DNA of 64,000 bases from positions 95,859,668 through 95,923,667 of the forward strand of contig OY740774.1 of the NCBI GenBank assembly GCA_963513935.1, in the 5' to 3' direction. The first letter of the stretch is position 1; each line of letters starts with the position of its first letter. Position numbers and translations under genes: made by a program. This DNA comes from Aphrophora alni. Its lineage: Eukaryota > Arthropoda > Insecta > Hemiptera > Aphrophoridae. This document shows positions 24,720 through 38,730 of the stretch, in pieces. The notes beneath the pieces were generated by a model, which had not been told where the DNA came from, made no database searches, and saw only the letters and a program-made list of their open reading frames with translations.

Positions 24720-24800
24720 TGTGAATTTCACCACAGTGCTCAACAAGATTGTAACTAACTTATTGATAAAACATTTACAAAATATATTATACATAATATA

Positions 24801-25170
24801 CTACCAAATAATCAAGTCATACAAAATAGGTTTTTTTTTTCTAATTGGATACCTTCTTTCAACAACCTTAGTAGGTGTTGTATTGTTATTACAACGGATG
24901 GTGGAGAATTCCGTGTTTGCATCAAAACAGGACTGGTTTGTTTCATGACAAAGAGCGGATGCTCTTCTGGGGTGAGTTAACCTCTCTCTGCTTGAACGGA
25001 ATCTGTCACTATGTCAGTCAATGACTCTTCTACTAATTTTGGTTTTTGTTTATTTTTAGACGGAGGTGAATTGACCATAATTATTTGGTCAATATGACTT
25101 CTCTACATTGTACCAGAATTTAGTCTTTAAAAATGCATTACTGAACTAATCTGCTGGTATCCATTTGTTT
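24801..25170 (-). pseudogene. Broken Ty3/gypsy-type integrase C-terminal region
   Basis: Minus-strand translation shows, in order: KWIPA (25152-25166, one frame), then in a second frame ISSVMHF, TAA (25127-25129), RLNSGTM, TAG (25103-25105), RSHIDQI and a charged tail to a TAA at 24977-24979. A third frame then runs 59 codons from 24980 to TAG 24801-24803, containing VVERRYPIRKKKPI. In Ty3/gypsy polyproteins a KW(I/V)P motif, a V(R/K)L-x-(D/N)G-x-x-W-(R/K)-x-H-(I/V)DQ motif and a terminal RRYPxRxRKP tail occur in this order at the integrase C-terminus. The two stops and two frame changes show that it is dead. No core integrase, protease or LTR is visible, so it is a fragment. Confidence 0.6.
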
Positions 25171-25328
25171 CCTCATCTTCAAGTTTCTTCTCTTCAGGAA
25201 ACCGTACTAGTGATTTCCGACATTTCTGTTGCCGTCGTTGTCGCCTGTACGTAAGCACGATAGCAGCGACAAAAAAATAAGATAGGGACATAAAATTTAG
25301 TATAGGTATATTGGGCTTATACAGATCG
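25171..25328 (-). other. Open segment with membrane-like stretch and basic/acidic tail, unknown origin
   Basis: Immediately 5' of the integrase relic, and in the same frame as its middle part, a stop-free stretch encodes a roughly 21-residue hydrophobic run (PILNFMSLSYFFVAAIVLTY), then RRQRRQQKCRK and an acidic, Lys-rich segment (FPEEKKLEDEE). The layout looks like a transmembrane segment with a stop-transfer sequence. A splice acceptor-like TTTTTCTGAATAG precedes 25328. I do not recognise the protein. It may be chance plus decayed retroelement sequence, an unrelated exon, or another retroelement part. Confidence 0.3.
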
Positions 25329-28194
25329 CTATTCAGAAAAATGTAACAAAATTCTTAAAATGTTGGGCATTTTAATAAGTTTTTGTTCATATTGTGACTG
25401 TTATTAAATTTATAACACACTAAATTAGATGAAAATTTGTAGATTTCAAATTGTTTAAATACATCTGTAACCAGATCACATTTTCACAAAATTTGATAAT
25501 ACACAAATTATTAGAGTATATTTAAATATGAAACCAGAAGAGAATTAAGCAGTTGCTTTAATGTGACATGAATCTGATTAGTCTATTTTCGAAGCTCAGA
25601 TAATGTATATATGTGCAGGTCTTGACCAGAGGAAGGATCGCTTTGGACCTTACTCGATATATTAGATGTTATCTAAAACGAATATTTTCTAGTAGAATGG
25701 TACAGGTGGCCAGATTTCTGTAACGTGTTTATTAAGCTGTTGAAACACTTTGTACTAACTATTCCAATTAAATACCTAAAACTATCTAGCTCTATTTAGT
25801 GTATACGAGGTGACCATGCCTAGGCTTTCTAATTGACTGAAAATTGTTTTCATGTAGTCAGATCACTCTATTTCATTTTCCTATGTATTATTCCTTCGCA
25901 TTAGGGGACAAGGTGTTTTTATTTTATGCCCATTTCTTCACTTAATAATTAAGTAAATTATACAGAGAGGTATTTTTTCTTTTAAACAGCAACAGAAAAT
26001 ATCCGTTTTAATCAATGCGTAATACGTAAAACAATATAAACATAAAATCAATTTATCCAAACATTAGACAAATATGAAATTTATTCTCCTATTTTTTATT
26101 AGACAAAACACCAAGAAACATCGAAAAAGTGTCATAGTAAGTATAAGTATATTAAATTAGGTAATAGTTAAATGCTAAATTTACTTAAAATTGAAGTATA
26201 CTTAGATAAATAATACGTCACGGAATACTAAATAATTGTAACTAACAGATTCGTAAGCTGTTAAAACGAATATACAAATCAAGATAAAACATAGACCACA
26301 AGGTGCTCGTTTAAACCGTTTGATTCAACATATTACATTTTGGTATTATGTATGTTGATATTGTATATAGTGATTATTGTATTTTATCTTTTGGCATTCA
26401 GTAATGTTGAAAGGTTTATATGTAAATAAAGTTACCCAAACCAACTACATCAAAAGATATAAAACTTTAATACAATATGATCAAACTGATTTTGACAAAT
26501 GTTGAAATAAAATAATATAATTTTAAGTTTCATTTATAAATCATGTATGTTATATTTTAAAGATGATCAAATAATAATGTTTTGAAAATAAAGGGAACAA
26601 TTGAAAACCATGCTTTATGCATCTGTTATGTAAAAGAGCTATGGGTGTATACACATTTGAATGTCTGTGATAAAAACATCTTAATTAAGAATGCAAAATT
26701 GTTATTTAATAGTATTCTTATTAGTGATTTTTCAATGTAAGTAAAATTTAATAACACAATTAATCTGTATTTAGGGGTTAAGTGCATTTCCTTGAATAGT
26801 AAATATTTCAAAATAACACAAATTTAACCAATAAATTAACTTATATTTGAAGATTTTATTAGTATGATAACTATTATTACATAGCAATATTAGGTTTAAA
26901 TATCATTATATTGAAGTTTGTATTTGACGTAAACTGATTAAACGGTCTAATATTCTCTTTGCTAATCTATACGATTGTAATAAAATAAAAAATCCATATA
27001 TTGTGTTTTCTGAAATACCAAAACAATATTTATTATATAGGTTATAGGTTATTAGATAATAATGAATTGTTTACCATATTAATGTGGTTTTATTTCACAT
27101 TTGATACAAGAGTTACGTTTCCATATAAAAGACGGAATGTATGAGTACATGGAGTCTTTTGTTTGATATCATACTGAAAATCCAATTAATGACATTGATA
27201 AACCATAAATTCAAATATATTTTAAAATATTTTTACTCCATAATGGTGGCTTATAATATCAAACGTCGTCTTTATACTATTTTGCAAACAAACATGGAAA
27301 CATTTCGTTACTTTGTACCTAACTGACTGTCCGTCAGTGTAAACATCCCTGCTACAAAACAAACACACCCTTAGGCATATACTTTGAACAAGAAAATCTT
27401 TCAGAATCATGTAATGTTTACCTTTTCAACAGTGTCAAGTGTGTTATGCATTTCTCTTCAAACCTTCTATTTAGCAAACACTATAATTAGGAAAGTTGTG
27501 TTTTAATTATGAGTTTGTTCTCTTTTATTCAAAGGTAATATGTTTAATAAATAATGTTATAAATAATCCTAGTTGAAACATATTAGGAAAACAAATTTAG
27601 CAGATAATGAAAGTAATGTTTGTTAATATTATGTACATAGATCATAACATGCATATTACTAATAACAAAACTGATTTCAATATAAGAAATGGTTGAGAAA
27701 GTAGGTCTTGGCAATAACAAAGCAATAGATTGGTGATTATTATAATTTAAAACATTCAAAACTGTTTAGTGGATATTACAAAAAAAAATTTATTGAAAAA
27801 TAAATAAATTGAATTTATTATGTTGCAAAATTTTATTTTCAAATATTTTGATACCAATAGTTGATTAAAATAGAATTATATTGTCAATTTATGAAACGAC
27901 ATTGTGTTGATATGGAAAAGATGTAATTTTATTTTATTGATTGTGTGCATGAAGTGAATATTAAGGGGTAACCTTAAATTAACACAACCTGCGAAAATGA
28001 AGGAAAACATCAATTTTGACGGCGTAGCTTTAAGAATGTTATAAAGCAATAAATATTAAGAAACTACATATAGACGAAAATAGTAAATAGACCTGTATCA
28101 AAGCTATGTTTTACATTCTTAACGATAATCTGATGAGTGATCTGAAGTCGTAATAAAGACCGGAGAGCGTGTTATTTGTCCGTACCTGGCTGAA

Positions 28195-28219
28195 TGTGTG
28201 TGTGTGTGTGTGAGTGTGT
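28195..28219. repeat. (TG)n microsatellite
   Basis: About nine TG units, one GA interruption and two further units. Confidence 0.9.
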
Positions 28220-28911
28220 CACTAATATGATTTATTATAATTTATATAAAAGGTAATAACTATGCCTGTTCATGAGTGTCGTATGATTCCACTAATGAAA
28301 TTGTGATCAGTGTTATGTGTTCTGACAAGTTTCAATACGGTGCAGTGTTCGCATTTCAAACTGGCGTAATTTATATTCCCAAGAAATTGTGGCTTTAAGA
28401 AATTTAATATTGTACATATTCAGTTATCACATTTAGGAAAAAGTGTAAAATTTGAAAATCGTTTACGCAGTTAGTTGCACACATGTGTAACATGAAAATT
28501 TTAATTTAATTTTTAAGGATATTTACTGGTTATTTATTTTTTTGATATATATTTAATTTTCAATATGTTTATTCTTGTCTATCTATCCGTGTGTCTATAT
28601 TGCATTGAATAATTAAACATTTTGTGTAGTCCCATAAGACAAGTTATACATTAAAGTTTCAAAGTAAAGCTATCGTGTTTGCAACACAAAACATACTTTC
28701 ACAATGCATATTGAGAATACACTTATTTCTGCAATTTATGGATCAGAATCATAAATTAATTAAACTGGGACATATATCTTGCTTTTGTAACAGAAGATAT
28801 GGTGTAACGCTACACATTGTAGCTGGATTGTATCTACCTTTACAGTTTTCCGTTGCTGTATGGTAATGAACACTTACTCTTATCTCCAAGTAATTAATGT
28901 GACTTGTAAAC

Positions 28912-28933
28912 GGCAGTGTTCCATGACACTGCC
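28912..28933. repeat. Small perfect hairpin
   Basis: GGCAGTGT and ACACTGCC (8-bp arms) surround a 6-nt loop. It is GC-rich against its flanks. It does not match the histone 3' stem-loop consensus. No function assigned. Confidence 0.55.
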
Positions 28934-31900
28934 TTGCAGTTGTAGTATATATGGGTGTTCACGTACCAACAAACTATATGTGTCGCATGCACAAACTATT
29001 GGATGAAACGATTTTAAACAATTGACTTTTAATGATATTAATGGAAGTAATCTCAAATAAAAAAAAAAAAAATAGGCTTTAATACGAAGTTTTAATTACA
29101 AAATAATACATTGATCCTCCCCATTTACATATTTCTCTTTATACTTCTAGTTCTACTTGTTTTATAATTGCACTGTATGTGTGCTAATTGAAACTGATGA
29201 TTGAAAGTAAAGTGTTCAAGTTGATTAGTTATTCTATTAACGATTTTCCATCTTGTGAAGATTAGAATTTTTGAAAAATAAACATTATTTATTATATGAA
29301 AATATTCATAATCTGTGTCAGTGATTGTGTGTTTTCAAGTTCAGTTTTTACAATGACTTTTGGTAAAACTTTTTACATAGTTTTTCGTTATTTTTGAATT
29401 TTGAACTTGAGACACAATGTCCAAATTTGTAACTATAAAATCATCAATTCTTCTTTATGTAATAACATAATCAACAAAATAGATTCGCCTTTGCGTTTAA
29501 TGAATTTGTTTTATAACGTATATTAATCATGAATTTTGTGTTGCTATCAACAGTATAAGCCACTTGATGATATAACAAACCACAGTGATTAGTTATTTTA
29601 CTTACGACATAAATTGTATATAATATATTTTTTGGTAAACATGTTCATAAATATTCCAGATATGAAATATTTACTCTGAAAAATAAAGTTGAACAGAATT
29701 TTTATTGGATCAAAAATAAGGGAAGAAATAATAAAGAAGAGATTCGTATTCCAAGAAAATGTAATTGAATATTCAATGCAATCAAAGCTCCTGCATTGTT
29801 TTCGCATTGAGATTGGCAACGTCTTTAATATATTTTCAAATAAATATTAGAGGTTCGATTTTTTTAAACAGAGGATAAGAAATATTATGTGATTACTTGG
29901 CAGATATTAGTAAATGAAGCAATAATTTTATTGAAATAAAGTTTATAAAGAAGTAATTGAAACAAATTCTATCTAATTATTCAAGGTATGTTTTGCATAG
30001 AAATGTTAAGTTTAAAATTTAATTTCAAGTGTTCATAATCACAGTTAATATAGATTATGTGAAATTAACATTATGACTTCTATTTGAATTTCTGAGTTTG
30101 TAACAAAAAAGTAAAGTTCAAGTCATTCAATTTTAAAATATAATTTTATGACCGGACCCGTTTTCAAAAGGACCCGATCTGGAGTACTTTTAACAGGAAC
30201 TTTTGGTATAAAAATTAATACCAAAAAAATAATTATTCTTTTTGTAGAATAATCACATATTATTGAAAGTATTTTTTGTTTTTATTTGTATTTAATTTTG
30301 TGTACATAGTCAGTATTTATGAATAATTGGGTTACTCTTAAAATTAATAAGCCATAGGTACAGTGTTTTGTGTGAATACGTTGTCCACATAACAACCAAA
30401 TAGCTATTGCTGTTTTTGAGATTGTAATGTGTTGAGAAAATAAGAAAAAGCGAACTGACTGATATGATGCTAATATGTTATTTGACGAGTTTAGTCTGTT
30501 TTATGGTGGATAGTAATTTTTGGAAGAAGAATTTTAGCGTTTAGTAAAGAAAAAGACATAGTTGTTAAGAAGTGATTTGTAGAAACGTTACTGTTAAAGA
30601 AGTTTAAATGAGCAGGGAGTGAAAGTACTAGTGAGAACGTGGTCAAGATAAGGTGACGAGTAACATATGTTAAACAATCGAATTTTGCGTGACACTGAAT
30701 AATCTGAGCTTTGAAGAAAGATTCGTTTTACACTATGTATATTAATAGACGTTATTGTAAGTTAAATAATAAAAATCCAATGTTTTGTTGGTTATTTAAA
30801 TAACTTGATGACATTAGAACATTTTTGTATCCTACATATTTACGAACATCTAAACATTTAAATTTCTCAAAATAAAATATAGTTTTTTTCAAGTTATAAA
30901 TATCTGTAATGGAGTACTATCTTTTAAATGAATACGCGTTTAAAATTAGTATACAAAAAGGTAAAAACGAGACATTAGAATATTGAATACATGGCTAATT
31001 ATATAAAAAAATGTTATGTAATGTTTGAAGATACTACTTTAGTTAATCATATTTGCTGTGATCTTATGTGACTCTCCTGAAATTGATATTAGGGCAATCA
31101 TATTTCAAGTCTTTGGGTCCTGGCAGATTTGTTTTAGGAAAGATATCCTTGCCAGTATTGTATTTCGGTTAGGTTAGATTGTTTTATACAGGTCACAACA
31201 AATATTATGCCTGACTTTTAACGTGATTATATGTTGTATGCTCTTTGTCATATAACTTAGAACCACTGAACTTATTTTATGAAACATCAATGTATAATGT
31301 CAATTAATGAAAATAAATGATTTTTCTATATTTAATAAATTTTTAAAATAAATTTCATGAATTGCATCTTCTAATTAAAATATAATCTTTTCTTTAACTG
31401 GTTGTATAACATGCTTGTTTAAAAAATATATCTATATGACTGTGACAAACACAACTTTAAATATTAAAAACAATTTTATCAATTTAAATCGCATTAGGCA
31501 AATGAAATAAACAAGTTGTACAAAAATATATGACGTAATGTTTTTACAATCAGTCTAATTATAATCCGCTTGCTAGTTATGTCAGAATTATATGACCAGA
31601 AAAAAATCATGTCCAATTTTCAACTTCAACTAATTGGATTAGCTTTGAATCTACAACTAAATATAAAAAAAAAACTTTATTTTTGCCTCTGTGAATATTC
31701 TTTTACATGGATTGAGTTGAAATGATGATTTTTTAATGTGGTATTTAATTTTCTAGTTTATAACTGGCCTTTATAAAATATAATATTTATAAAAGATATC
31801 AAAAGTTATTAAACATTTAAAGTTCATTACTCAAAAGACACAAATATGATAAGCGCTTAATTGTCATACGTAAAAACTTTACTTATGACAAATTCCATAC

Positions 31901-33654
31901 AACACTGAGTAACTAAATAATTAGACTTCCAATATAAAATTTATTTTTATTTACTAAAATGAATATAATAAGGATAGCCTATGCATAGAATAAAAATTTA
32001 CAAAAATGTCAATTTTTGAATGTAAATATTACAAAATTCCTTTATTTAAATTTTTTTAACGGTGATATATAGAAACATATTTAAAGTAATGCATTATTAA
32101 CCTAGAAATATGGCTTTTCTATAATTATGGAGACAGTTTCAAAATACTCTCTTTTGTAATTTAAACTTTCATAATGTTCTAAAACTAAATTATTTCACTA
32201 ACTATTATACACCCAATGAATTTGTATTGTGGTTAACTTTTACATATTTTGGTTGGTTATATATTTCACAACATATATTTTTAAATTTAGAAATGCATGG
32301 TTGGTTTCCCCGCAATATATTACAGATGTATTTTTCTGTTATTCCATGTTTTACATGGCAAATAAAAATGTTGATGTAATGAAATTTTCATCTCAGCACT
32401 AGGGAGATGATGAATTAAGTTGATAAAACATTGCATTACAGCAGAGCGCACCTAATCTATGTTCTGAAAAATGTGTTCCTGATTGTTTGAAGATGAATGC
32501 TTATTTTGTAGTTTTATTACGGAATACACAATTTTATTAAATTAAAGAATAGACATATGTGAAAAAATGTAATATTAACTTACAACTTCATACTCCGGTG
32601 TACATGTATTAGAACTAAACTACGATCCATAAATTAGCGATATTTTCCAACTGTATAACTTAGTCCCACACTGAAATATAGAACCAATGTAGGCTATATA
32701 TTGCACAAAGTATTTTGGTAATGTAAATATTCTCTATTGACATTAAATAATTATAATTAAAACAATCAAATGGTAGACCTACTTCAGAAATCATTGATTA
32801 ACCTAAGTTACATTGTTCCTATTAACTTATGAAGATAAAAATTGTATGTTACAACGGTGAGAGCAAGCTCCAAAGCAGTTCAATACTAGTGCAAGTAGGA
32901 AATTGTCAGAACCAGAAATTTAGTCTAAGTAATTAAACGTATGAGCATTCATAAGGTAAAGAAGAACTTGTTTTGCAACTTTTTTATTTCATGTTGTATT
33001 ATGAATATAAATGAAATACTTTTAAATTAAGACCAAAACATTTTGATTTACTTAAAACTTGTATAACTTTGCAAAACATCTGAATAAATTCGCTTTACAG
33101 AAGTTTTGTTTCAGCCATTTTCTTGTATTCATAAGACCATTCAAGTTAGGTTTTATCTATCATTGTCATAATTGGGTATTAAATTAAAAATTTACGTCGC
33201 AATATTCCAAACCCCCTCAAAATCATTATATAATTTAAAATATAATCTGACAGAAATTTAGAGAAAAAGAATACATACTGTAATGTTTAATTATGGTATT
33301 AATTCTCTATTTACCATCGATATAAACTTAATCTGGAACTGAATAAGTTTCTTTTAAATCCGAACTTCAATTTCATTGTTATTTAAAAATCAAGTTGGTT
33401 TAGAAGCTCGAGGTCTCGCTATGAATTCAACAGGATCGTAAATCAATAAATGTGGAAGTTAAAATATGTTACGGTGTTAACTCAGAATCGTGAGGTTCTT
33501 CTGGAACTAGACTTTGTAGAAAACCTTGTTTACAAAATCTATATGCAAATGGGAAGACACAACAATAGATTTACAATAAAATATACTACTAAAGTTGTTT
33601 AAAAACATCAATAAGAATTGAAAGTAGCATAAGATTTTGAACGAGAAACAATAA

Positions 33655-33935
33655 TGTGTTTAATTATTTTCACAAAAAGGATGAAAACAAATCTCTGTGT
33701 ACCATTAACTCTACTGATTGTGGAATGTGCAAAGTTATTTAAAACAAAGTGCTAAATATGTTACAAAGGAAAGCAAATAATGACACTTTTATTACTTTTA
33801 AAGCCTGACTATTAAAAAGTTTTAAGCTGCTTCGGATGGATTACGTAATAAAACCGGAACTCAATTACAAAGTTAGATCCAACTTTGATACTGCTGTAAC
33901 TTTGTGTCGACATTTATTATTATTATTATTAACGT
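33655..33935 (+). repeat. Dispersed repeat family C, copy 2
   Basis: Matches the reverse complement of 23545-23820 over its whole length. It ends in a short (ATT)n run at about 33913-33933, where copy 1 has TTTATTATTGCTATTAG. Such a simple-sequence 3' end is compatible with a SINE-type retroposon, which is inference. Confidence 0.8.
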
Positions 33936-36900
33936 AAAATATATTGAATAAAAACATGTTTAATAATTAAATGTAGTAAGATAAAAGTAAATTATACATT
34001 TTATTTTGTAATGGTGGTATAAATCTTTAGAATGTAGGAATCAAACACTAAAATAAAGTAATAAAGCAAATTGTCTGATAGCCTATAGTTATGTTATACA
34101 AAAAGGTAAAAAGGTAATAGGTTTTTATTATTTTGTACAGGATAGTATATTTTTATTGTTTAATAATTTTGTGTACAATGTTGTAGAAGATAAATAAAAA
34201 ATTACATTTTACTTTAAAGTAATCAAAATTTTATTCATGTTTTAAAGTTTTTTACTCTGTTTTAAATTGTAATGAGATATTTTCGTCTGATCTCTATTTC
34301 TGATTGTTCTCTTTGGAATTATTTTATGCTATTTTAAACTCAGTTTTACGTTTCTGTAATTACATTTTATAATACTGTCAACTCAATATTATAGCATGTT
34401 TTGATTATAATTTTGATTTTCCTTTCTCCATTCAAAAAAGACGTAAAACAGTATAAAAATACCTAATATACTTTACATTTTGTAATGTAAAGATGCGTCT
34501 ACTATAAAGAAATCTTGAGTTCATGCAGTATACTCCAATAGGCGACATGTTGCACATTTTGTCTGCGTAACCTAAAATATACACATGCATTTTATTACCT
34601 ATTACACCAAAAGCTTGAAATATTTATAGGGATTTTACCATTTCTAATACTACACCACATCACCAAGTGATCGCTATAGCTAATATTAAATTGGTATTGT
34701 GTGTAAATATACACAAACATTTAAACCCCTAAATTACTAAGTACTAATGGAATTTCAAGTATTGTAAAATTTAATATTAATCAAGTTAAAATTAGTTACA
34801 AACCACTTCACTCACTCAGTTCTTTGGTAAATAAAACTGCGTATTTCAAATTATTTTAAAATTACGTTATTCGTGTATATAAGTGGTATTGTCTTTACAA
34901 AATGTTATGCCGAACGGCTGGAATATAATTATGTTTTTCGGTAAAACATTATCTAAATAAATAAATTACAACAAAATTTAAATTGTTGTTTTATAAAGAT
35001 AATACTTGTTTCACAAATAAAACTTAAAGGTTTAAAAAAAGATATACTTGAAATATTATATAATTGCAAATTACTTAACACCACTAGGGAGCCGAGAACG
35101 TATAACTTATATTTCAGTTTACTAATTCTTTCTGTTTTTACAATAATTTTGAAGATACAAATAACTTTCTACAATGCTATATAAACCAGAAACTTTTAAA
35201 GCCAATAACTTTAAATTATTTATTATACCCAACACTATTAAATGATAGAATAGAGTTGTTTTTGTGCTTCACTATTCTGAATATATTATCAAAGAGAACT
35301 TTAAATTAGATTAAAATAAAAATAAATGCACATAATTAAAACTGGTTATTATATTAACAACGGAATTATAATATACTTACGAAATAAGTAAATAATTTAC
35401 AAAAATAATAAATTGCAGAACAATACAAACATGATCGAAATTATATATGTCACAAGTGATTCTAGAAATATCTGTTCTCCACAGATTTGATTCCTTAAAT
35501 TCTTCAAAACAAGAGACAAATTGTTCTTTTGTTTAAATACGGTAATCTGATTTATAATCTCCGTTACTGGCGTATGAGGGAAGATATATATCACATAACG
35601 TTATTTTTTTTTTGATATCTTTATCTACAAATAATTATAGTTTATTATTATTCTGAAGTTTTATTGCTATTATTATTATGTTAGTAACTAAATCTAATAT
35701 TGTCCCATAGTCTACTATATTTAATTAATCATACATTTTAGAAAATTAATTTAAACAGTTCCTAATCATTCCAAGACAATGCATAAATGCATTTGAGGTT
35801 CATAACTCTTTTTAAATTTGTACTTGCTTCTGTATAATACTATTAAAAATAAATATATTAAAATTTAAATAATAAGTCTCAATATATTCTAATTTCTATA
35901 AAAGAAATTCATAACTACTAAAGAAGAATAGCAATATTACTCTGATTATTTAATCAAACTATCCTTTCAAATAAAGATTCTATTTTAGAAGTTCATAACA
36001 AGTCAGTTCCCAACTATCATTTATAATGTTGATAATTAAATTCAGTATTGGATGCAATTGTAATATTAATTACATTACATATTCTGCATATGAATATCTT
36101 TAATATATATGTAAATATCATGACATGTAATCAACATATTTAAGAAAGCAACTATGTTGTTGCAACAACCACAATCATTTTACAAGATTGATGTACTCTT
36201 ATGTCGAGTATATATTGTACAAAACTATTGCCCTAAATACAGTACGCCCATTATAACTTATTAATGGTAACATCGAAAAGGAGGTTAAGTACGTAAGAAA
36301 TTGCCAGAAGTTCAAATGATAGCGAATACTTGATATAGTTGTTAAAAATATACAATATATTTGGTAATTGTTTTATATCACATACTTGCTATTTATTATT
36401 TATTACAAATGTATATATAATAAGCAATTATGTATCTATTTGAAAATAATATATTCCAGGGTGAGACCTTTGAATACGTCCTCGATGAATCTTCTTTATA
36501 AAATGTGGTAACTAATTAATGAAATAAGGTATAATTTAGTATTTACAAACTGCATAATTATGATTACAAATGTATTTATATTCAAGATTACTATATTAGG
36601 GATATATTATGACTATTAATTTAATATAATTATATTACAACGACCAGGAATAATCGTATTGTTTGCTTCTTGGAGATAAACAGCATCCCCTTGGGTTGGT
36701 ATTCAATTCTGTAATGATTTAACATTTATTCTGCTATTCATATTTTATAAATAAAATAAATACTATTTATTACATAAAGTATTTCAAATATGAAATATAA
36801 TAAATAAATCCAACACAAAAAACTATAGAGAGTTATTGTTTGAATCAGTACTTAAAAAAATTAAAATGTTTTCTATTATACATTGATGTCAACAATCATT

Positions 36901-38578
36901 AAAAGTAGAAAATATAATAAAATATGTTTTTAAATAATAATATCCTTTAAAGGAATAATTAAAGTTATGAATTTGTTGAAATATATATTGCATTTGCTAA
37001 AATCTCAAAGCATTTTGATTAATTAATTGTTTCAATAACTTGAAACTATTTTAATTTGTTATACTAATTAAAATATTTTCTTTTCTATTGAACTATTCTT
37101 AGCAGACTATATTTCTTTAAAAAAATCTGGTAAGAATTTAATTGTAAAAGAATTTAAAATAAGAAATAGTAATTTAAAAAATGAAATAACAACTGAACAT
37201 AAAAGACAAAATATAAAAAAAATCTAAATTTACAGAAAAAAAGATTGATTTATAATTTGATCACAAATAATGAGAGAAGAGCAAAATATGATATTAACTT
37301 TACTGAGTTGAATAATATATTTTCTATTCTACTTTTAAGTGACATTTACTTGATATTCCTTAATAAATGGAATTTCATTTACTGGGGTTTTTTTACTGCC
37401 AAAGTTTAGGGTATTTTTGTAATGAAATAAAGATCACATTTCACGGTCGTTTATATTTTTGATCAATTGTATCTGTATTTATACCGTGGTGAATACTTTG
37501 CAATGAACTGTTAGTAATTAGGTATTTTTTCTTGTTAATTAACAAAAAAAACCTCTCATTTATCATAGCGTTATAAAAAAGGAAGGAACATAAAATAAAA
37601 ACTCCAATGCTCTAACAGTATCTGTGTCGGCTAAGAACAAATGTTGTTCCATAAATCTGATATAGTGTTATGTAACTCAAGACTAAATGAAAAATAGTGT
37701 TGATACACCTACGGTCCGTCGGAAAGATCAAGCTAGGATTCACTAAATTTATCCCCCATGATCTGAAATATTTTTATTACAATAGCAAATACCCGGTTTT
37801 TTAACCATCTAAAAGTCTGGTTACCAATGTCATAATTTACTCCGAAACTTGGTTGGAGGTAATATCTAAGATTTCCAGAAGGGTTTTAAGAGACCCTTCC
37901 GTCTTACATGACTTACATGCACAAATTATATGAGTAATAATAATTGACTACCCCATTTATTGTAAATCAAAACCTCTGCCTAATTTTCTCCAGTTTTTAA
38001 GTTTTCAATAAGCCGAATTGATTTGTAGATTATTACAATAGTCAAGCTGAGAATATGATCTGGTTATACATCGCTTTAAACAATTTTTGTTAATTTTTCT
38101 CATATATTTTTCAAAACCATAAACTTACCACAAGGACAATTACTATCTATTTTGTATATATCCCCTATAAACATTCTCAACCGTCAAGTTGTCCTTTATT
38201 ACACAAGCTACAAACTGTTATTGGATTCTCATGTGACGGTAATCAAATTCTTTTCTAAAGTATTTGTAATAAAACAGAGACTACAACGCCCGTCACAGAT
38301 GTGTTTGGTGTTCAAGTTATTAGACAAGTCTCGGCTTTTAAATGTGACTTTTAAGTGATGAAACTTTTATTCTATTTAAAAATATATATATTTTTTTTCA
38401 GTTGTTGTAATTGTACGACTATCATCCATTTATTGCTTTTATACAACTAATAACATGAATGACATGAAAATCATTAGTTTAAATATATCCAAATTTTAAT
38501 AACACAATGACGATTGTTATCTGTCAAATTAAGTGCAAAAATACGCACCTCCGCCCGGGCAAGCAGGCACACCACAAA

Positions 38579-38580
<2 letters not shown>
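33936..38580. other. Long AT-rich stretch, nothing recognised
   Basis: No open frame or repeat copy of note. A small inverted repeat GAAGGGT/ACCCTTC lies at 37878-37899. The 65- and 68-codon frames at 35397 and 38152 have chance composition. Confidence 0.5.
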
Positions 38581-38652
<72 letters not shown>

Positions 38653-38730
38653 TCTCTCTCTCCCTCTCTCTCTCTCCCTCTCTCTCCCTCTCTCTCCCTC
38701 TCTCTCCCTCTCCCTCTCTCTCTTTCTCTC
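38581..38730. repeat. (CT)n / (CCCTCTCT)n polypyrimidine tract
   Basis: The first about 67 bp are pure (TC)n, followed by about 80 bp in which CCC interrupts at 6- or 8- to 10-base intervals, then TTTCTCTCC. The plus strand is all pyrimidine. The five overlapping frames of 69-105 codons across it (Leu-Ser or Glu-Arg repeats) are artefacts. Confidence 0.97.

Larger units (their letters stand above)
25329..33654. other. Long AT-rich stretch, no gene recognised
   Basis: Contains a GC-richer patch at about 25610-25680, a short (TG)n at 28195, an 8-bp-stem hairpin at 28912, and a G-over-C skewed block at about 30420-30660. Frames are short and chance-like. Confidence 0.5.

Noticed and set aside
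37872..37900. Shared word GGTTTTAAGAGAC with repeat family A
   Set aside because: Only 13 bases match and the flanks do not follow family A; the word is part of a small local hairpin.
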